64,000 nt of DNA. Origin: Cyclobacterium sp. GTDB taxonomy: Bacteria > Bacteroidota > Bacteroidia > Cytophagales > Cyclobacteriaceae. The stretch covers positions 62,001 through 126,000 of the forward strand of contig NZ_JABURL010000013.1 in NCBI RefSeq assembly GCF_014762705.1, given 5' to 3'. Under the pieces are notes generated by a model. The model ran no database searches and had not been told where the DNA came from. It saw only the letters and a program-made list of their open reading frames with translations. This document shows positions 1-8,016 of the stretch, piece by piece (positions within the stretch are counted from its first letter, which is position 1; every line of letters begins with the position of its first letter). The position numbers and the translations under genes were made by a program.

Positions 1-653
1 CCAATATCCAAAATTAATCCAAACCAATCCGAGTTTACTCTTTTAAAAATATCGATGATTTCATCAGCTTCGTATAAAAAATCATTGTGGTGTTGCATAC
101 CTACCATAACGCCTGTATCTTCAGCATATCTAGCACACGCTTTAAAGTCTGACACCATCCATTCTTTAACCTCTTCTCTGGAATACCCTTCGTGTTTTCC
201 ATTTCCAGTAAAAATCCGCATAATGGAAGCTCCAAGTTTTGATGATACTTGCAACCAATTTTTTATCAATTCAATATCAGAAGCTCTTGAAGTTTTATCT
301 GGATTCACAAAGTTATTCCTTACCCCGGTCCATGAAATATTTAATCCTAATTGTAATGCTTTCTTCTTTAACTGAAACAATGTTTTATCATCTGGTATTT
401 CAGGATAATCAGTAAAATAATAGCCTGTTAAGTCAACTGCATTTAAACCTAGCGTAGAGGCAAACTCCATCATATCAAAAAATGTCATTTCACCACTTCT
501 TAGCAAGGCATTGAAAGTATAGGCATTGATGCTATATTGTAATCTGGTCGGGGCTAAGGTTGTAATTAATGGGCTTGAGAACAGGCTGCGAGAACCTAAT
601 AAAATTGGTGAAAATGCCGCGCTACGTAATAAATTTCTTCTTTTCTTATTCAT
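1..653 (-). CDS. Sugar phosphate isomerase/epimerase-like TIM-barrel protein, truncated by window edge
   Basis: Reading the minus strand from an ATG at 653 gives 217 residues with no stop before the window edge, which is why the ORF track omits it. The N-terminus carries a twin-arginine-like export signal (KKRRNLLRSAAF followed by a hydrophobic stretch). The visible part then reads like the xylose-isomerase-like TIM barrel (AP endonuclease family 2), with segments such as LQYSINAYTF, LGLNAVDLTGYYF, GASIMRIFTGNG and GVMVGMQHHND. Exported members of this family in Bacteroidota usually act on sugars or sugar phosphates, but the substrate cannot be read from the sequence. The C-terminal part with further metal ligands lies outside the window. 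Confidence 0.85.
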   Translation of the reverse strand, partial: MNKKRRNLLRSAAFSPILLGSRSLFSSPLITTLAPTRLQYSINAYTFNALLRSGEMTFFDMMEFASTLGLNAVDLTGYYFTDYPEIPDDKTLFQLKKKALQLGLNISWTGVRNNFVNPDKTSRASDIELIKNWLQVSSKLGASIMRIFTGNGKHEGYSREEVKEWMVSDFKACARYAEDTGVMVGMQHHNDFLYEADEIIDIFKRVNSDWFGLILDI

Positions 654-1478
654 ATTTACGATCCATTTTGGGGTGCTTAGCAAACATTTCCACTAACGAC
701 TAGTGCACAAAATTAGGCAATTGCGAAGCACCAAACCTCTTGTTAAGCACAGCGTTTGATACGAGCTAAAACCCTTGGATTTGCAGATATTTTGCCTATT
801 TCATATACACCATCTGTGTGCCTTGAATGGTGAATATAGGTCAAAAAGTTAACTGTTCCAACGAGTGAAATCTGTACCGAAGCATTTCGGTAGCCTTAAG
901 CGCGGGGATAACCCTAGTGCTGTCGGGTCATCCTGACCGGGACTATTGAAATCGCAACCGGTTATAACTCCAAAAGTTAAATAAAGAATAGATACAGGAT
1001 AAAATGTCTTGAGACTTTTTACAATCCTAAAGATACTGATCTTTATTCGGTTCCGCCTACCGGGACTACAACAGATGGGTGCGACTATTTAAACATGAGC
1101 TTGATCTATTTTCATAATAAAACTATCATTCCGAGGCGCTTAGAGTGGGTGTGTGCGGAGCAAGCCGAGGAAATCTGCAGGAAAACCGGACTGTCACACC
1201 CTAGTACCCACAAAAAGGGTTCGCAGGGGCGATGTAGTTGGGTTTTAAGGGAGTCCTACTTTGGAACAGGGTAAATTTGGACAACTGGTAAGTAATTGCT
1301 CGGAAACAAAGGTCTTGTACAACCTTTAATTAGGCCATTTGTACATTCTCCCCTAAATAAATCTTTTGAGTTGTCCGGAAAATTCAGGCTTGATACCTGC
1401 ACCCGCAAGAAAAGCCCGGGTTTTTAAGCTTAAGACTTTGGTATTTTATTTGAGGCAATTACAGGCAAACCACAAAGG
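654..1478. other. Gene-free degenerate intergenic region
   Basis: No convincing reading frame, tRNA or rRNA is visible in these 825 bases. The stretch has short recurring phrases (for example two copies of ccgggacta) and one segment that looks like a dispersed repeat remnant, annotated separately. It separates a minus-strand gene from a plus-strand gene, so both promoters should lie here, but I see no exact TAnnTTTG box next to either start. The composition suggests decayed sequence rather than a functional gene. Confidence 0.5.
1126..1180. repeat. Possible remnant of a dispersed cattccgag/gaggaatct intergenic repeat
   Basis: The segment contains tcattccgagg near one end and gccgaggaaatctgcag near the other. 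Dispersed intergenic repeats of the form cattccgag...gaggaatct are common in Bacteroidota genomes, as far as I recall. A further partial match (ttattccgaggcg) lies near 4279. The copy here is imperfect, so this is a weak call. Confidence 0.3.
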
Positions 1479-2720
1479 ATGTCAGCTCCAAAGGCCCAAA
1501 CAAACGAAAAACTCAAGAAAACGCTCAATTTACCCCTATTGATTTTTTATGGGGTAGGGACGATTCTTGGTTTAGGTATCTATGTGCTTTTGGGAAAGGT
1601 AGGTGGGGAAGCCGGAATGCTGGCACCCTTTGCTTTTTTATTTGCAGCCATACTGGCTGGTTTCACAGGCCTGTCTTACGGGGAATTGTCTTCCCGTATT
1701 CCAAAAAGTGCAGGAGAGGTAAATTACATAGATGAAGCCTTTGGAAAAAAACACCTCTCCATGGCCATGGGTTGGTTGATTGTTTTGTCGGCCATGGTTT
1801 CTACAGCTACTGTTGTGAATGGCTATGTGGGGTATGTGCATGTATTTGTAGAGATCCCTGATTGGCTGGTCATTATCAGCATTACCCTCCTCCTGGGTGC
1901 TGTGGGGGCAAAGGGAATTTCAGAATCTGCAATTTTGATTACCGTGATTACCATTATTGAGATATCCGGACTTTTTCTGGTAATTTTCATCGCCGGTGAT
2001 AACCTGGCCTCCTTTTCAGCCCGCTGGAATGAATTTATTCCGGGAGCAAACAGTACAGATTGGGAAAAGATTTTATTGGGTGCCTTCCTTGCATTTTTTA
2101 CCTTTATAGGCTTTCAGGATATGGTAAATGTGGCTGAAGAAACCAAAAATCCCGAAAAGCACATGCCCATCGCAATCATGGTTTCACTTGTTATTTTAAC
2201 GGTGCTCTATATGTTGGTTGCTGTAATAGCAGGTCTGGGATTATCCCCTGAAGAATTGAATCAAAGTGAGGCTCCTTTGGCTGATATCCTGGCCAAAGAA
2301 GGAGAGAATTATCCCAAAATCATCAGTGCCATTGGATTAATTGCCATCGTCAATGGTGTCCTGGTCCAAATAGTGATGAGTGCCCGCGTGCTGTACGGCA
2401 TGGCTGAGAAAAAAATGGCTCCTGAAATTTTTGGCAAAGTCAATTCCAGGACCAATACACCTATTTGGTCAACTGTTTTTGCCACCTTTTTTATCCTGAT
2501 CCTCGCCCTGTCTTTTGATCTTAAGAATTTAGCCATTGCTACCAACTACATTCTGATCCTGGTTTTTATTTTGATCAACCTTGCCCTGATAGCCATCAAA
2601 AAAAAAGAACCCCATCCGGAAGGAATCAAAACCTTCCCTATAGCCATTCCCGTTTTGGGTGCTATTTTCAGCTTTGGGATATTGGTTTTTCAAGCCTGGT
2701 CATCGATTTCAAACGCCTGA
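1479..2720 (+). CDS. APC family amino acid permease
   Basis: This 413-residue integral membrane protein belongs to the amino acid-polyamine-organocation transporter superfamily. The first membrane segment carries the glycine-rich APC signature (GVGTILGLGIYVLLG). Around twelve hydrophobic segments follow, with the typical loop NVAEETKNPEKHMP between segments in the middle of the protein. It should import amino acids or related amines across the inner membrane by proton or ion coupling; the substrate is not evident. The stop codon is followed after 3 bases by the TTG start of a cation antiporter, so the two are probably translated from one message. Confidence 0.88.
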   Translation: MSAPKAQTNEKLKKTLNLPLLIFYGVGTILGLGIYVLLGKVGGEAGMLAPFAFLFAAILAGFTGLSYGELSSRIPKSAGEVNYIDEAFGKKHLSMAMGWLIVLSAMVSTATVVNGYVGYVHVFVEIPDWLVIISITLLLGAVGAKGISESAILITVITIIEISGLFLVIFIAGDNLASFSARWNEFIPGANSTDWEKILLGAFLAFFTFIGFQDMVNVAEETKNPEKHMPIAIMVSLVILTVLYMLVAVIAGLGLSPEELNQSEAPLADILAKEGENYPKIISAIGLIAIVNGVLVQIVMSARVLYGMAEKKMAPEIFGKVNSRTNTPIWSTVFATFFILILALSFDLKNLAIATNYILILVFILINLALIAIKKKEPHPEGIKTFPIAIPVLGAIFSFGILVFQAWSSISNA

Positions 2721-2723
2721 ATT

Positions 2724-3752
2724 TTGGAAACTCTTTTATTATATATAGGAATCGTAATAGTTGCTTCCGCTGTAGTATGGCAGGCCAGTGGACTTTTGGA
2801 AAAATCGGCCCAGGCATTATCCAAACACTACCAATTACCTCCCCTGGTTCAGGGGACCATCATTACTGCGGTGGGTTCCAGTTTTCCCGAGCTTTCCACT
2901 ACGGTGGTTTCCACGCTGATACATGGAGAATTTGATCTGGGTGTTGCTGCCATAGTAGGTTCAGCTATTTTCAATATTCTTTTTATACCCGGCCTGTCAG
3001 GAGTCCTTGCAGGCAAAATTTCAATTGACAGCATTTTGGTCTACAAGGATGCCCAGTTTTATATCACCTCCGTAGCCGTTCTTTTATTGACCTTTTCTAT
3101 CGCCGTAATTTACTATCCGGTAGAATCAAATCAAATTGAAGGAGAAATCACGCGGGGTATAGCGCTTATTCCAATAGCTTTGTATTTTTTATACCTGTTT
3201 TTACAGCAACAAGACACCAAGGAATTTCAAAGGGAAATGAAGGAAAACTCCCGAAAACCAGTGGAAGAAAAAGGCATAGGGAAAGAATGGATGAAATTGC
3301 TGGGCAGTTTGGTATTGATTGTTGTGGGGGTAGAGGGATTGCTTCGATCGGCTATTTTTTTTGGCGACTATTTTCAGACACCCAATTTTTTCTGGGGAGT
3401 GACTGTTGTGGCTGCTGCTACCAGCATACCAGATGCATTTGTAAGTGTTAGGGTGGCCAGGGCCGGAAAAGGTAATGTGAGTATTGGGAATGTCTTGGGC
3501 AGTAATATTTTTGATTTACTGATTGCCATTCCGGCAGGCGTTCTTATTGCCGGATCTTCGGTTGTGAATTTTTCGGTAGCTGTCCCAATGATGCTTTTTC
3601 TCACCCTGGGAACCATCGTGCTGTTTGCCTTTTTACGCACGGGCCTCTATCTCAAAAAATGGGAAAGCTGTATGTTATTACTGCTTTATACCTTTTTTAT
3701 CCTCTGGATGGCCCTGGAAAATTTCAATCTGGTCAACTGGGTGCCGGATTAA
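2724..3752 (+). CDS. Sodium/calcium exchanger (CaCA superfamily) membrane protein
   Basis: The 342-residue protein has the two inverted alpha repeats of the calcium/cation antiporter family. The first is around residues 43-90 (AVGSSFPELSTT, then VGSAIFNILF) and the second around 225-270 (AAATSIPDAFVS, then LGSNIFDLL). The acidic residues of these repeats bind the cation. It probably exchanges Ca2+ for Na+ or H+ at the inner membrane. The start is a TTG 3 bases after the permease stop, consistent with translational coupling; no nearby ATG gives a better N-terminus. Confidence 0.88.
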   Translation: METLLLYIGIVIVASAVVWQASGLLEKSAQALSKHYQLPPLVQGTIITAVGSSFPELSTTVVSTLIHGEFDLGVAAIVGSAIFNILFIPGLSGVLAGKISIDSILVYKDAQFYITSVAVLLLTFSIAVIYYPVESNQIEGEITRGIALIPIALYFLYLFLQQQDTKEFQREMKENSRKPVEEKGIGKEWMKLLGSLVLIVVGVEGLLRSAIFFGDYFQTPNFFWGVTVVAAATSIPDAFVSVRVARAGKGNVSIGNVLGSNIFDLLIAIPAGVLIAGSSVVNFSVAVPMMLFLTLGTIVLFAFLRTGLYLKKWESCMLLLLYTFFILWMALENFNLVNWVPD

Positions 3753-4329
3753 GTCAGGTACTTTTGTAAGCACTACGGACTGTGCCGATTATCTGTTGGA
3801 AGCCACTGGCATCCACAGGGAACCGGTACTCAGAGAGGGACCTCTGGGAATGCAGCAGCTGGGGGCATCCACTCAAGGGAAATTTAAAATCCTGGCTTTT
3901 GCCGGCAACACCGCTCCCGATCACATCGACCACCTGCACGGAATGTTTCATTTTATCAGGCTACTTGAAAGTAAAAGTCGATGACTACTATAGCTTCAAG
4001 TTTGAATTTTGGGAACAGGTGTTTTATTTGACAATAATATTGTTTTTAAAACCTGTTAATCATTCTTCAACAATCGTTTAGTTGGATAAAAATCTGGGTC
4101 CATAAAAATCAGTATCTTTAGGCGTTTTGAAGGAGTTTGAAGAGTTTGCTGAGGAATTCCCGTCGATTCCAAGCTGAATTCCCTCAAATCCCACTTTAAA
4201 ATGACAGACCAACGAATGAAATAAAATCCAACAAAAGGGTATGCAAAGTTAATCGCAATACCAGGCTATAGCCCTTATTCCGAGGCGTATACGGCAGGCA
4301 GAAACCAACCCTAAAAAACCAGACCAGGA
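3753..4329. other. Gene-poor interval with a probable gene remnant
   Basis: No complete gene is visible between the antiporter and the DUF1697 gene. The first 230 bases hold a protein-like open stretch without its own start (see pseudogene entry). The rest is unremarkable apart from a short ttattccgaggcg phrase shared with the repeat near 1126. No rho-independent terminator is evident after the antiporter. Confidence 0.45.
3754..3984 (+). pseudogene. Probable C-terminal fragment of an unidentified protein
   Basis: In the frame of the track ORF 3625-3984, the sequence downstream of the antiporter stop reads like real protein: TTDCADYLLEATGIHREP, LGMQQLGASTQGKFKILAF, and NTAPDHIDHLHGMFHFIRL. 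It has no start of its own, and the upstream part of the ORF only shadows the antiporter gene. I do not recognise the family. The simplest reading is the tail of a gene that lost its 5' part by deletion. It could also be a chance open frame, but the amino-acid composition argues mildly against that. Confidence 0.35.
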
Positions 4330-4884
4330 ATGACAACATACATTTCAATTTTAAGAGGAATAAATGTAAGCGGTCAGAAACCCATCAAGATGGACGCTTT
4401 GAAAAAATTGTATGAAAACCTCAACTTTAGAAACATAAAGACCTATATCCAAAGCGGGAATGTCATTTTTTGTTCAACAGAAAATGACCCCAAAGAACTT
4501 GAAAGGATAATCTCATCAAAAATCGAAATTGAATTTGGCTTTGAAGTTCCTGTAATTGTTCTAAATGCCAAAACATTAGAAACCATCATTGAGAAAAATC
4601 CATTTGCAAAGGATGATCGAAAAGACAGTTCATTTTTACATGTCACCTTTTTGGCGGACAATCCAATTCCGTTTAGCAAAGAAAGTATCCTGGAAAGGAA
4701 AGCGCCTAACGAAGAAATAGATTTTACTCAAAATGCTGTTTATCTGTATTGTCCAAATGGATACGGAAAAACAAAACTTAACAATGGTTTTTTAGAAAGT
4801 AAACTAAAAGTAAAAGCAACAACACGAAATTGGAAAACAGTAAAGAAACTCCAACATTTAACTTTGGAAGAAAATGAAAAATAA
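4330..4884 (+). CDS. DUF1697 family protein
   Basis: The 184-residue product matches the DUF1697 family from its first residues: YISILRGINVSGQKPIKMDALK, then a conserved IQSGNVIF element near residue 42 and a late GYGKTKLNN segment. Members are small soluble cytoplasmic proteins without an established function, scattered across bacteria and often transferred horizontally. It stands alone on the plus strand, is AT-richer than its neighbours, and follows a degenerate interval with a gene remnant, so acquisition or rearrangement here is plausible. Confidence 0.88.
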   Translation: MTTYISILRGINVSGQKPIKMDALKKLYENLNFRNIKTYIQSGNVIFCSTENDPKELERIISSKIEIEFGFEVPVIVLNAKTLETIIEKNPFAKDDRKDSSFLHVTFLADNPIPFSKESILERKAPNEEIDFTQNAVYLYCPNGYGKTKLNNGFLESKLKVKATTRNWKTVKKLQHLTLEENEK

Positions 4885-4891
4885 ATATTGA

Positions 4892-4925
4892 ACCTGGCTA
4901 CGATAAGTGCCATCAGGTGTTTTTT
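4892..4925 (+). terminator. Weak terminator-like hairpin after the DUF1697 gene
   Basis: An acctg/caggt arm pair spaced by about 17 bases is followed by a run of six T residues. The stem is short, so this is a tentative call. Confidence 0.3.
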
Positions 4926-4926
4926 A

Positions 4927-4960
4927 TTTGTGGATTTCCCCTTTCTATTTGGTAAATTTG
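4927..4960 (+). promoter_or_regulatory. Bacteroidota-type promoter of the DUF2027-Smr gene
   Basis: A tttg at 4927-4930 and a perfect TAnnTTTG box (taaatttg, 4953-4960) are separated by 22 bases, matching the -33/-7 arrangement of the Bacteroidota primary sigma factor. The box ends only 4 bases before the ATG at 4965, which places the expected transcription start at or next to the start codon. Confidence 0.6.
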
Positions 4961-4964
4961 ATGT

Positions 4965-5930
4965 ATGAATATTGGAGACAAAGTAAGGTTACTGCATGGA
5001 AAGGAAGAAGGAGTCATCACCAGGCTGTCTTCCGGAGGACAGGTGGAGATAGAAATTGAAGATGGTTTTCGGATTCCTGCCCTGAAATCGGAGGTGGTGG
5101 TCATTGATGCGGCCGAAAAGGAGTACTTCGACCGGGGGGAGGAAGGGGAGAAGGAAAGCTACATACAGCCCGTCAGGAAAACCGACCCTTCCTCCAAATC
5201 TGCGGGTATTTTTCTGGCTTATGTTCCTTATAATGACCAGATTCATGACCTGATCCTGATCAATCATACCAAAAAGCAATACTTGTTTTCGGTGGAGGAG
5301 CTCTCCGGGAACCAGGCCAAAAATATTGATGCTGGAGTCATTCAGCCGCAGTCCTTTCGAAAGATTACGGAAAAAATGCTGCAGGATTTTGAGCAATGGC
5401 CTGCCATGAAATTCATGTTGGTGCACCTCAATAAAAAGTTTGAGCTGCAGGAACAGGACACCGAGAGACAAGTAAAGTTTAAAGCCAATAATTTTTTTAA
5501 ACACAAGGGCAAGGCTCCTGTAATAGACAAAGAGGGATTCCTGTTTCAGCTAAACGACCATGAAAAGGCCTTGAATGTTAAAAAGTTGAATGAAGAATTA
5601 AATCCAGTCGGAAAAGAATCCTATCCTCATTTGCAGGTTAAACGGCCTCCGGCATCCATAGATCTTCATATAGAAAAATTGAGCAGCGAACATGATTTAA
5701 TGAGTAACAGTGAGATGCTGCAATTGCAAATGGAGATTTTTCAAAAAAACCTGAACGATGCACTGGCCAGCGGTATGGACGAAATCACTTTCATCCATGG
5801 TATAGGCAATGGGGTACTTAGAAAGGAAATACATCGTTTCTTAAGTCAACTCAATGGGATCAAATATTTCAAAGACAGCCAGAAAACCAATTTTGGCTAT
5901 GGTGCGACCACTGTAAAAATTCATGAGTAG
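4965..5930 (+). CDS. DUF2027 and Smr domain protein
   Basis: The 321-residue protein begins with the DUF2027 signature MNIGDKVRLLHGKEEG, typical of Bacteroidota and predicted to form a small beta-barrel-like N-terminal region. The middle (about 75-190) resembles the conserved DUF2027 core. The C-terminal 85 residues are an Smr domain with SIDLHIEKL and the FIHGIGNGVLRKE loop. Smr domains, as in MutS2, bind or nick branched nucleic acids or act on RNA, so a nucleic-acid role is likely; no specific pathway is known to me. It is followed 2 bases later by a hypothetical gene in the same operon. A canonical -7 box sits just upstream of the ATG. Confidence 0.88.
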   Translation: MNIGDKVRLLHGKEEGVITRLSSGGQVEIEIEDGFRIPALKSEVVVIDAAEKEYFDRGEEGEKESYIQPVRKTDPSSKSAGIFLAYVPYNDQIHDLILINHTKKQYLFSVEELSGNQAKNIDAGVIQPQSFRKITEKMLQDFEQWPAMKFMLVHLNKKFELQEQDTERQVKFKANNFFKHKGKAPVIDKEGFLFQLNDHEKALNVKKLNEELNPVGKESYPHLQVKRPPASIDLHIEKLSSEHDLMSNSEMLQLQMEIFQKNLNDALASGMDEITFIHGIGNGVLRKEIHRFLSQLNGIKYFKDSQKTNFGYGATTVKIHE

Positions 5931-5932
5931 CC

Positions 5933-6766
5933 ATGGCATCCACCTTACCTCAGATCATGCAGGCTTTTGACAGGTATTATGATGCCGGCAAGGCCGTATT
6001 TGGCGAGCTTTCAAAAAAAATAAGGTCCAAAAAAGCCCTTGAACTCGAAGATCAGTTGTTTTTTATCAGGGTGTTTTTGTTGGTATTGGATCGTGCCAAT
6101 TTCAAGGAAAAGCAACGTGTAAACCAGTCCTTTGGGCCATTTAAGGAATTGTACAAGCAGCTCCGTAAGGTGCAGCACATCAAAATGATCCAGGAGGGCT
6201 ATGACCTGCATTTTGGGGATAATAAAGGCCTTTATGCGGAATATGGAAAGGCCATTGCAGCGGATAAAAAAAGTATCTATACCCATGTATACGAAATTAT
6301 CTTATCCATACCGCCGCAGGACTGGGAAAATTTGTACCATGATGTCTTACAATACGCCAAAGGCTTGTCTATATTGACCATCAATACAGCCATGACCCAG
6401 ATTATCAATGAAGAAATAGAATACTTTTCTTTTGATGCCAAGACCAAACTTGACCCCCAATCCATTCATGATATTTTTAAAGGAATAAAAAAGGTAACCT
6501 GTCTGGAAAAAACCCGGTTGAATATTGGATTAAATACCATTTTCACTCCCTTGGTTCACGAACAGATCATTTTATTGGAAGAGGAGATGCTTGCCTGGCA
6601 TAAAAACCAGCTGCTGCTGCAGCATTTGGGCAACTACCTGGCTAAAAAAGAGAAGGTAAGTAAAAAATACCATGCGGTACTTACTCAGATTCAGAAAACA
6701 CACAGGGGCCTGACACAAAAGATCGAAGACAAGTGCAGGCAATTATTTGTGAAAATGCTTCATTAG
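5933..6766 (+). CDS. Conserved-looking hypothetical protein, operon partner of DUF2027-Smr
   Basis: I do not recognise this 277-residue protein. It has no signal peptide or membrane segment. The sequence is rich in charged residues and predicted helix, with repeated K/E-rich stretches (KLSKKIRSKKALELE type) and a helical C-terminus (HLGNYLAKKEKVSKKY), so a mostly alpha-helical cytoplasmic protein is expected. It begins 2 bases after the Smr gene stop, which implies co-transcription and possibly a related role. Its stop codon overlaps the stop of the convergent cystathionine synthase gene. Confidence 0.75.
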   Translation: MASTLPQIMQAFDRYYDAGKAVFGELSKKIRSKKALELEDQLFFIRVFLLVLDRANFKEKQRVNQSFGPFKELYKQLRKVQHIKMIQEGYDLHFGDNKGLYAEYGKAIAADKKSIYTHVYEIILSIPPQDWENLYHDVLQYAKGLSILTINTAMTQIINEEIEYFSFDAKTKLDPQSIHDIFKGIKKVTCLEKTRLNIGLNTIFTPLVHEQIILLEEEMLAWHKNQLLLQHLGNYLAKKEKVSKKYHAVLTQIQKTHRGLTQKIEDKCRQLFVKMLH

Positions 6767-7908
6767 ACGGCTTCCAATGCTTTGGAGATGTCTTTTTTAA
6801 GATCCTCCGCATCTTCGATGCCCACACTTAACCTGATCAAAGAGTCAGAAAGCCCGACTTTTTCCCTTTCTTCCTTTGGTATACTGGCATGAGTCATGCT
6901 GGCAGGATGCCCGCAGAGAGATTCCACTCCTCCCAATGATTCTGCCAACACGAAAACATTGAATTTTTCCAAAACCTTAATTGCGTCCTCCAGCCTGTTA
7001 TTGATCAGTGTGAAGGATATCATTCCTCCAAAATCCCGCATCTGTCTTCTGGCAATCGAATGATTGGGATGATCTTCAAATCCCGGCCAATAAACCTTAT
7101 CTACCTTGGGGTGATTTTTAAGGTAAGCGGCTATGGTTTTACCATTTTGACTGTGCCTTTCCATCCTCAGGTGTAGTGTTTTGATCCCCCTGAGGACCAA
7201 AAAACAATCTTGTGGGCCGGGTACCGCCCCACATGAATTCTGCATAAATGCCAGCTCTTCCGCAAGCTTGTCCTCTTTTACCACTATGGCCCCCATCACC
7301 ACATCAGAGTGGCCGGCCAAATATTTGGTAACAGAATGCATGACAATATCGGCCCCATCATCCAGAGGGTTTTGAAGGAAGGGAGTGGCAAAGGTATTGT
7401 CTACCCCAAGCAGAACCCCGTGTTTTTTTGAGATTTTACCCAGTTCCCGGATGTCGATGATGTTCATCATGGGGTTGGTAGGCGTTTCTGCCCAAATAAG
7501 TTTGGTGTTTTTATTGATCAGGGACTCCACCTGTGTGCTGTCCTCCATTTTGACAAAGTGGAATTTGATGCCGTACTTGGAAAAGACCTTGGTGAAAATC
7601 CGGTAGGTGCCTCCATACAAATCGTTTGTACTGATGACCTCATCTCCGGGTTTGAGCAGTTTGAGGATACAATCTATGGCCGCCATACCGGATCCAAAAC
7701 ACAAGCCATGGTTTCCGTTTTCCAGGGCGGCAAGGTTTCGTTCCAGGACCTGTCGGGTTGGATTTTGCGTTCTGGAATATTCAAAACCCTTGTGATCACC
7801 GGGTGACTTTTGTACATAAGTGGAGGTTTGAAAAATTGGAGTCATGATGGCCCCGGTACTTGGATCAGGTTTAATACCTGCATGAATCGCTTTGGTTCCA
7901 AATTTCAT
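6763..7908 (-). CDS. metB: Cystathionine gamma-synthase (Cys/Met metabolism PLP enzyme)
   Basis: This PLP enzyme of the Cys/Met metabolism family is 381 residues from the ATG at 7908. I prefer that start over the upstream one in the track because family members begin with MKFGTKAIHAG. The PLP lysine lies in SVTKYLAGHSDVVMGA, and other family hallmarks include YSRTQNPTR, GMAAI and WAETPTNP. It should form cystathionine from an activated homoserine and cysteine. The close relative cystathionine gamma-lyase cannot be excluded from sequence alone. No other methionine genes are adjacent. A strong inverted repeat lies just upstream of its start. Confidence 0.87.
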   Translation of the reverse strand: MKFGTKAIHAGIKPDPSTGAIMTPIFQTSTYVQKSPGDHKGFEYSRTQNPTRQVLERNLAALENGNHGLCFGSGMAAIDCILKLLKPGDEVISTNDLYGGTYRIFTKVFSKYGIKFHFVKMEDSTQVESLINKNTKLIWAETPTNPMMNIIDIRELGKISKKHGVLLGVDNTFATPFLQNPLDDGADIVMHSVTKYLAGHSDVVMGAIVVKEDKLAEELAFMQNSCGAVPGPQDCFLVLRGIKTLHLRMERHSQNGKTIAAYLKNHPKVDKVYWPGFEDHPNHSIARRQMRDFGGMISFTLINNRLEDAIKVLEKFNVFVLAESLGGVESLCGHPASMTHASIPKEEREKVGLSDSLIRLSVGIEDAEDLKKDISKALEAV

Positions 7909-7927
7909 ATATAGATAGAATAAATTA

Positions 7928-7981
7928 ACAATCAAGTCTGATCAGGATTGAATTCATTGCATCCTGATCAGACTTGATTGA
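7928..7981. promoter_or_regulatory. Perfect 20-bp inverted repeat between divergent genes
   Basis: The arms caatcaagtctgatcaggat (7929-7948) and atcctgatcagacttgattg (7961-7980) are exact reverse complements around a 12-base loop. The element lies between the divergent starts of the cystathionine synthase gene and the TVP38 gene, where a transcription terminator is not expected. The last bases of the right arm (ttg, 7978-7980) would serve as the -33 element of the TVP38 promoter. An operator, a regulatory RNA hairpin, or a small palindromic repeat insertion are all possible. Confidence 0.6.
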
Positions 7982-8009
7982 ATTAAAGTTGGGATTTTTT
8001 TTAGCTTTG
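7978..8009 (+). promoter_or_regulatory. Bacteroidota-type promoter of the TVP38 gene
   Basis: The tagctttg at 8002-8009 matches TAnnTTTG and lies 21 bases after a ttg that belongs to the inverted-repeat arm. The box ends 7 bases before the ATG at 8017, leaving almost no untranslated leader. Confidence 0.5.
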
Positions 8010-8016
8010 TCCAAAG

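Noticed and set aside
690-755. Possible integron attC site
   Set aside because: The outer core-like sites are imperfect and I could not fold convincing inner arms, so it is only mentioned as part of the degenerate block.
4989-5504. Antisense ORF of 171 residues in the DUF2027-Smr gene
   Set aside because: It is a shadow of a well-supported conserved gene and has an atypical composition.
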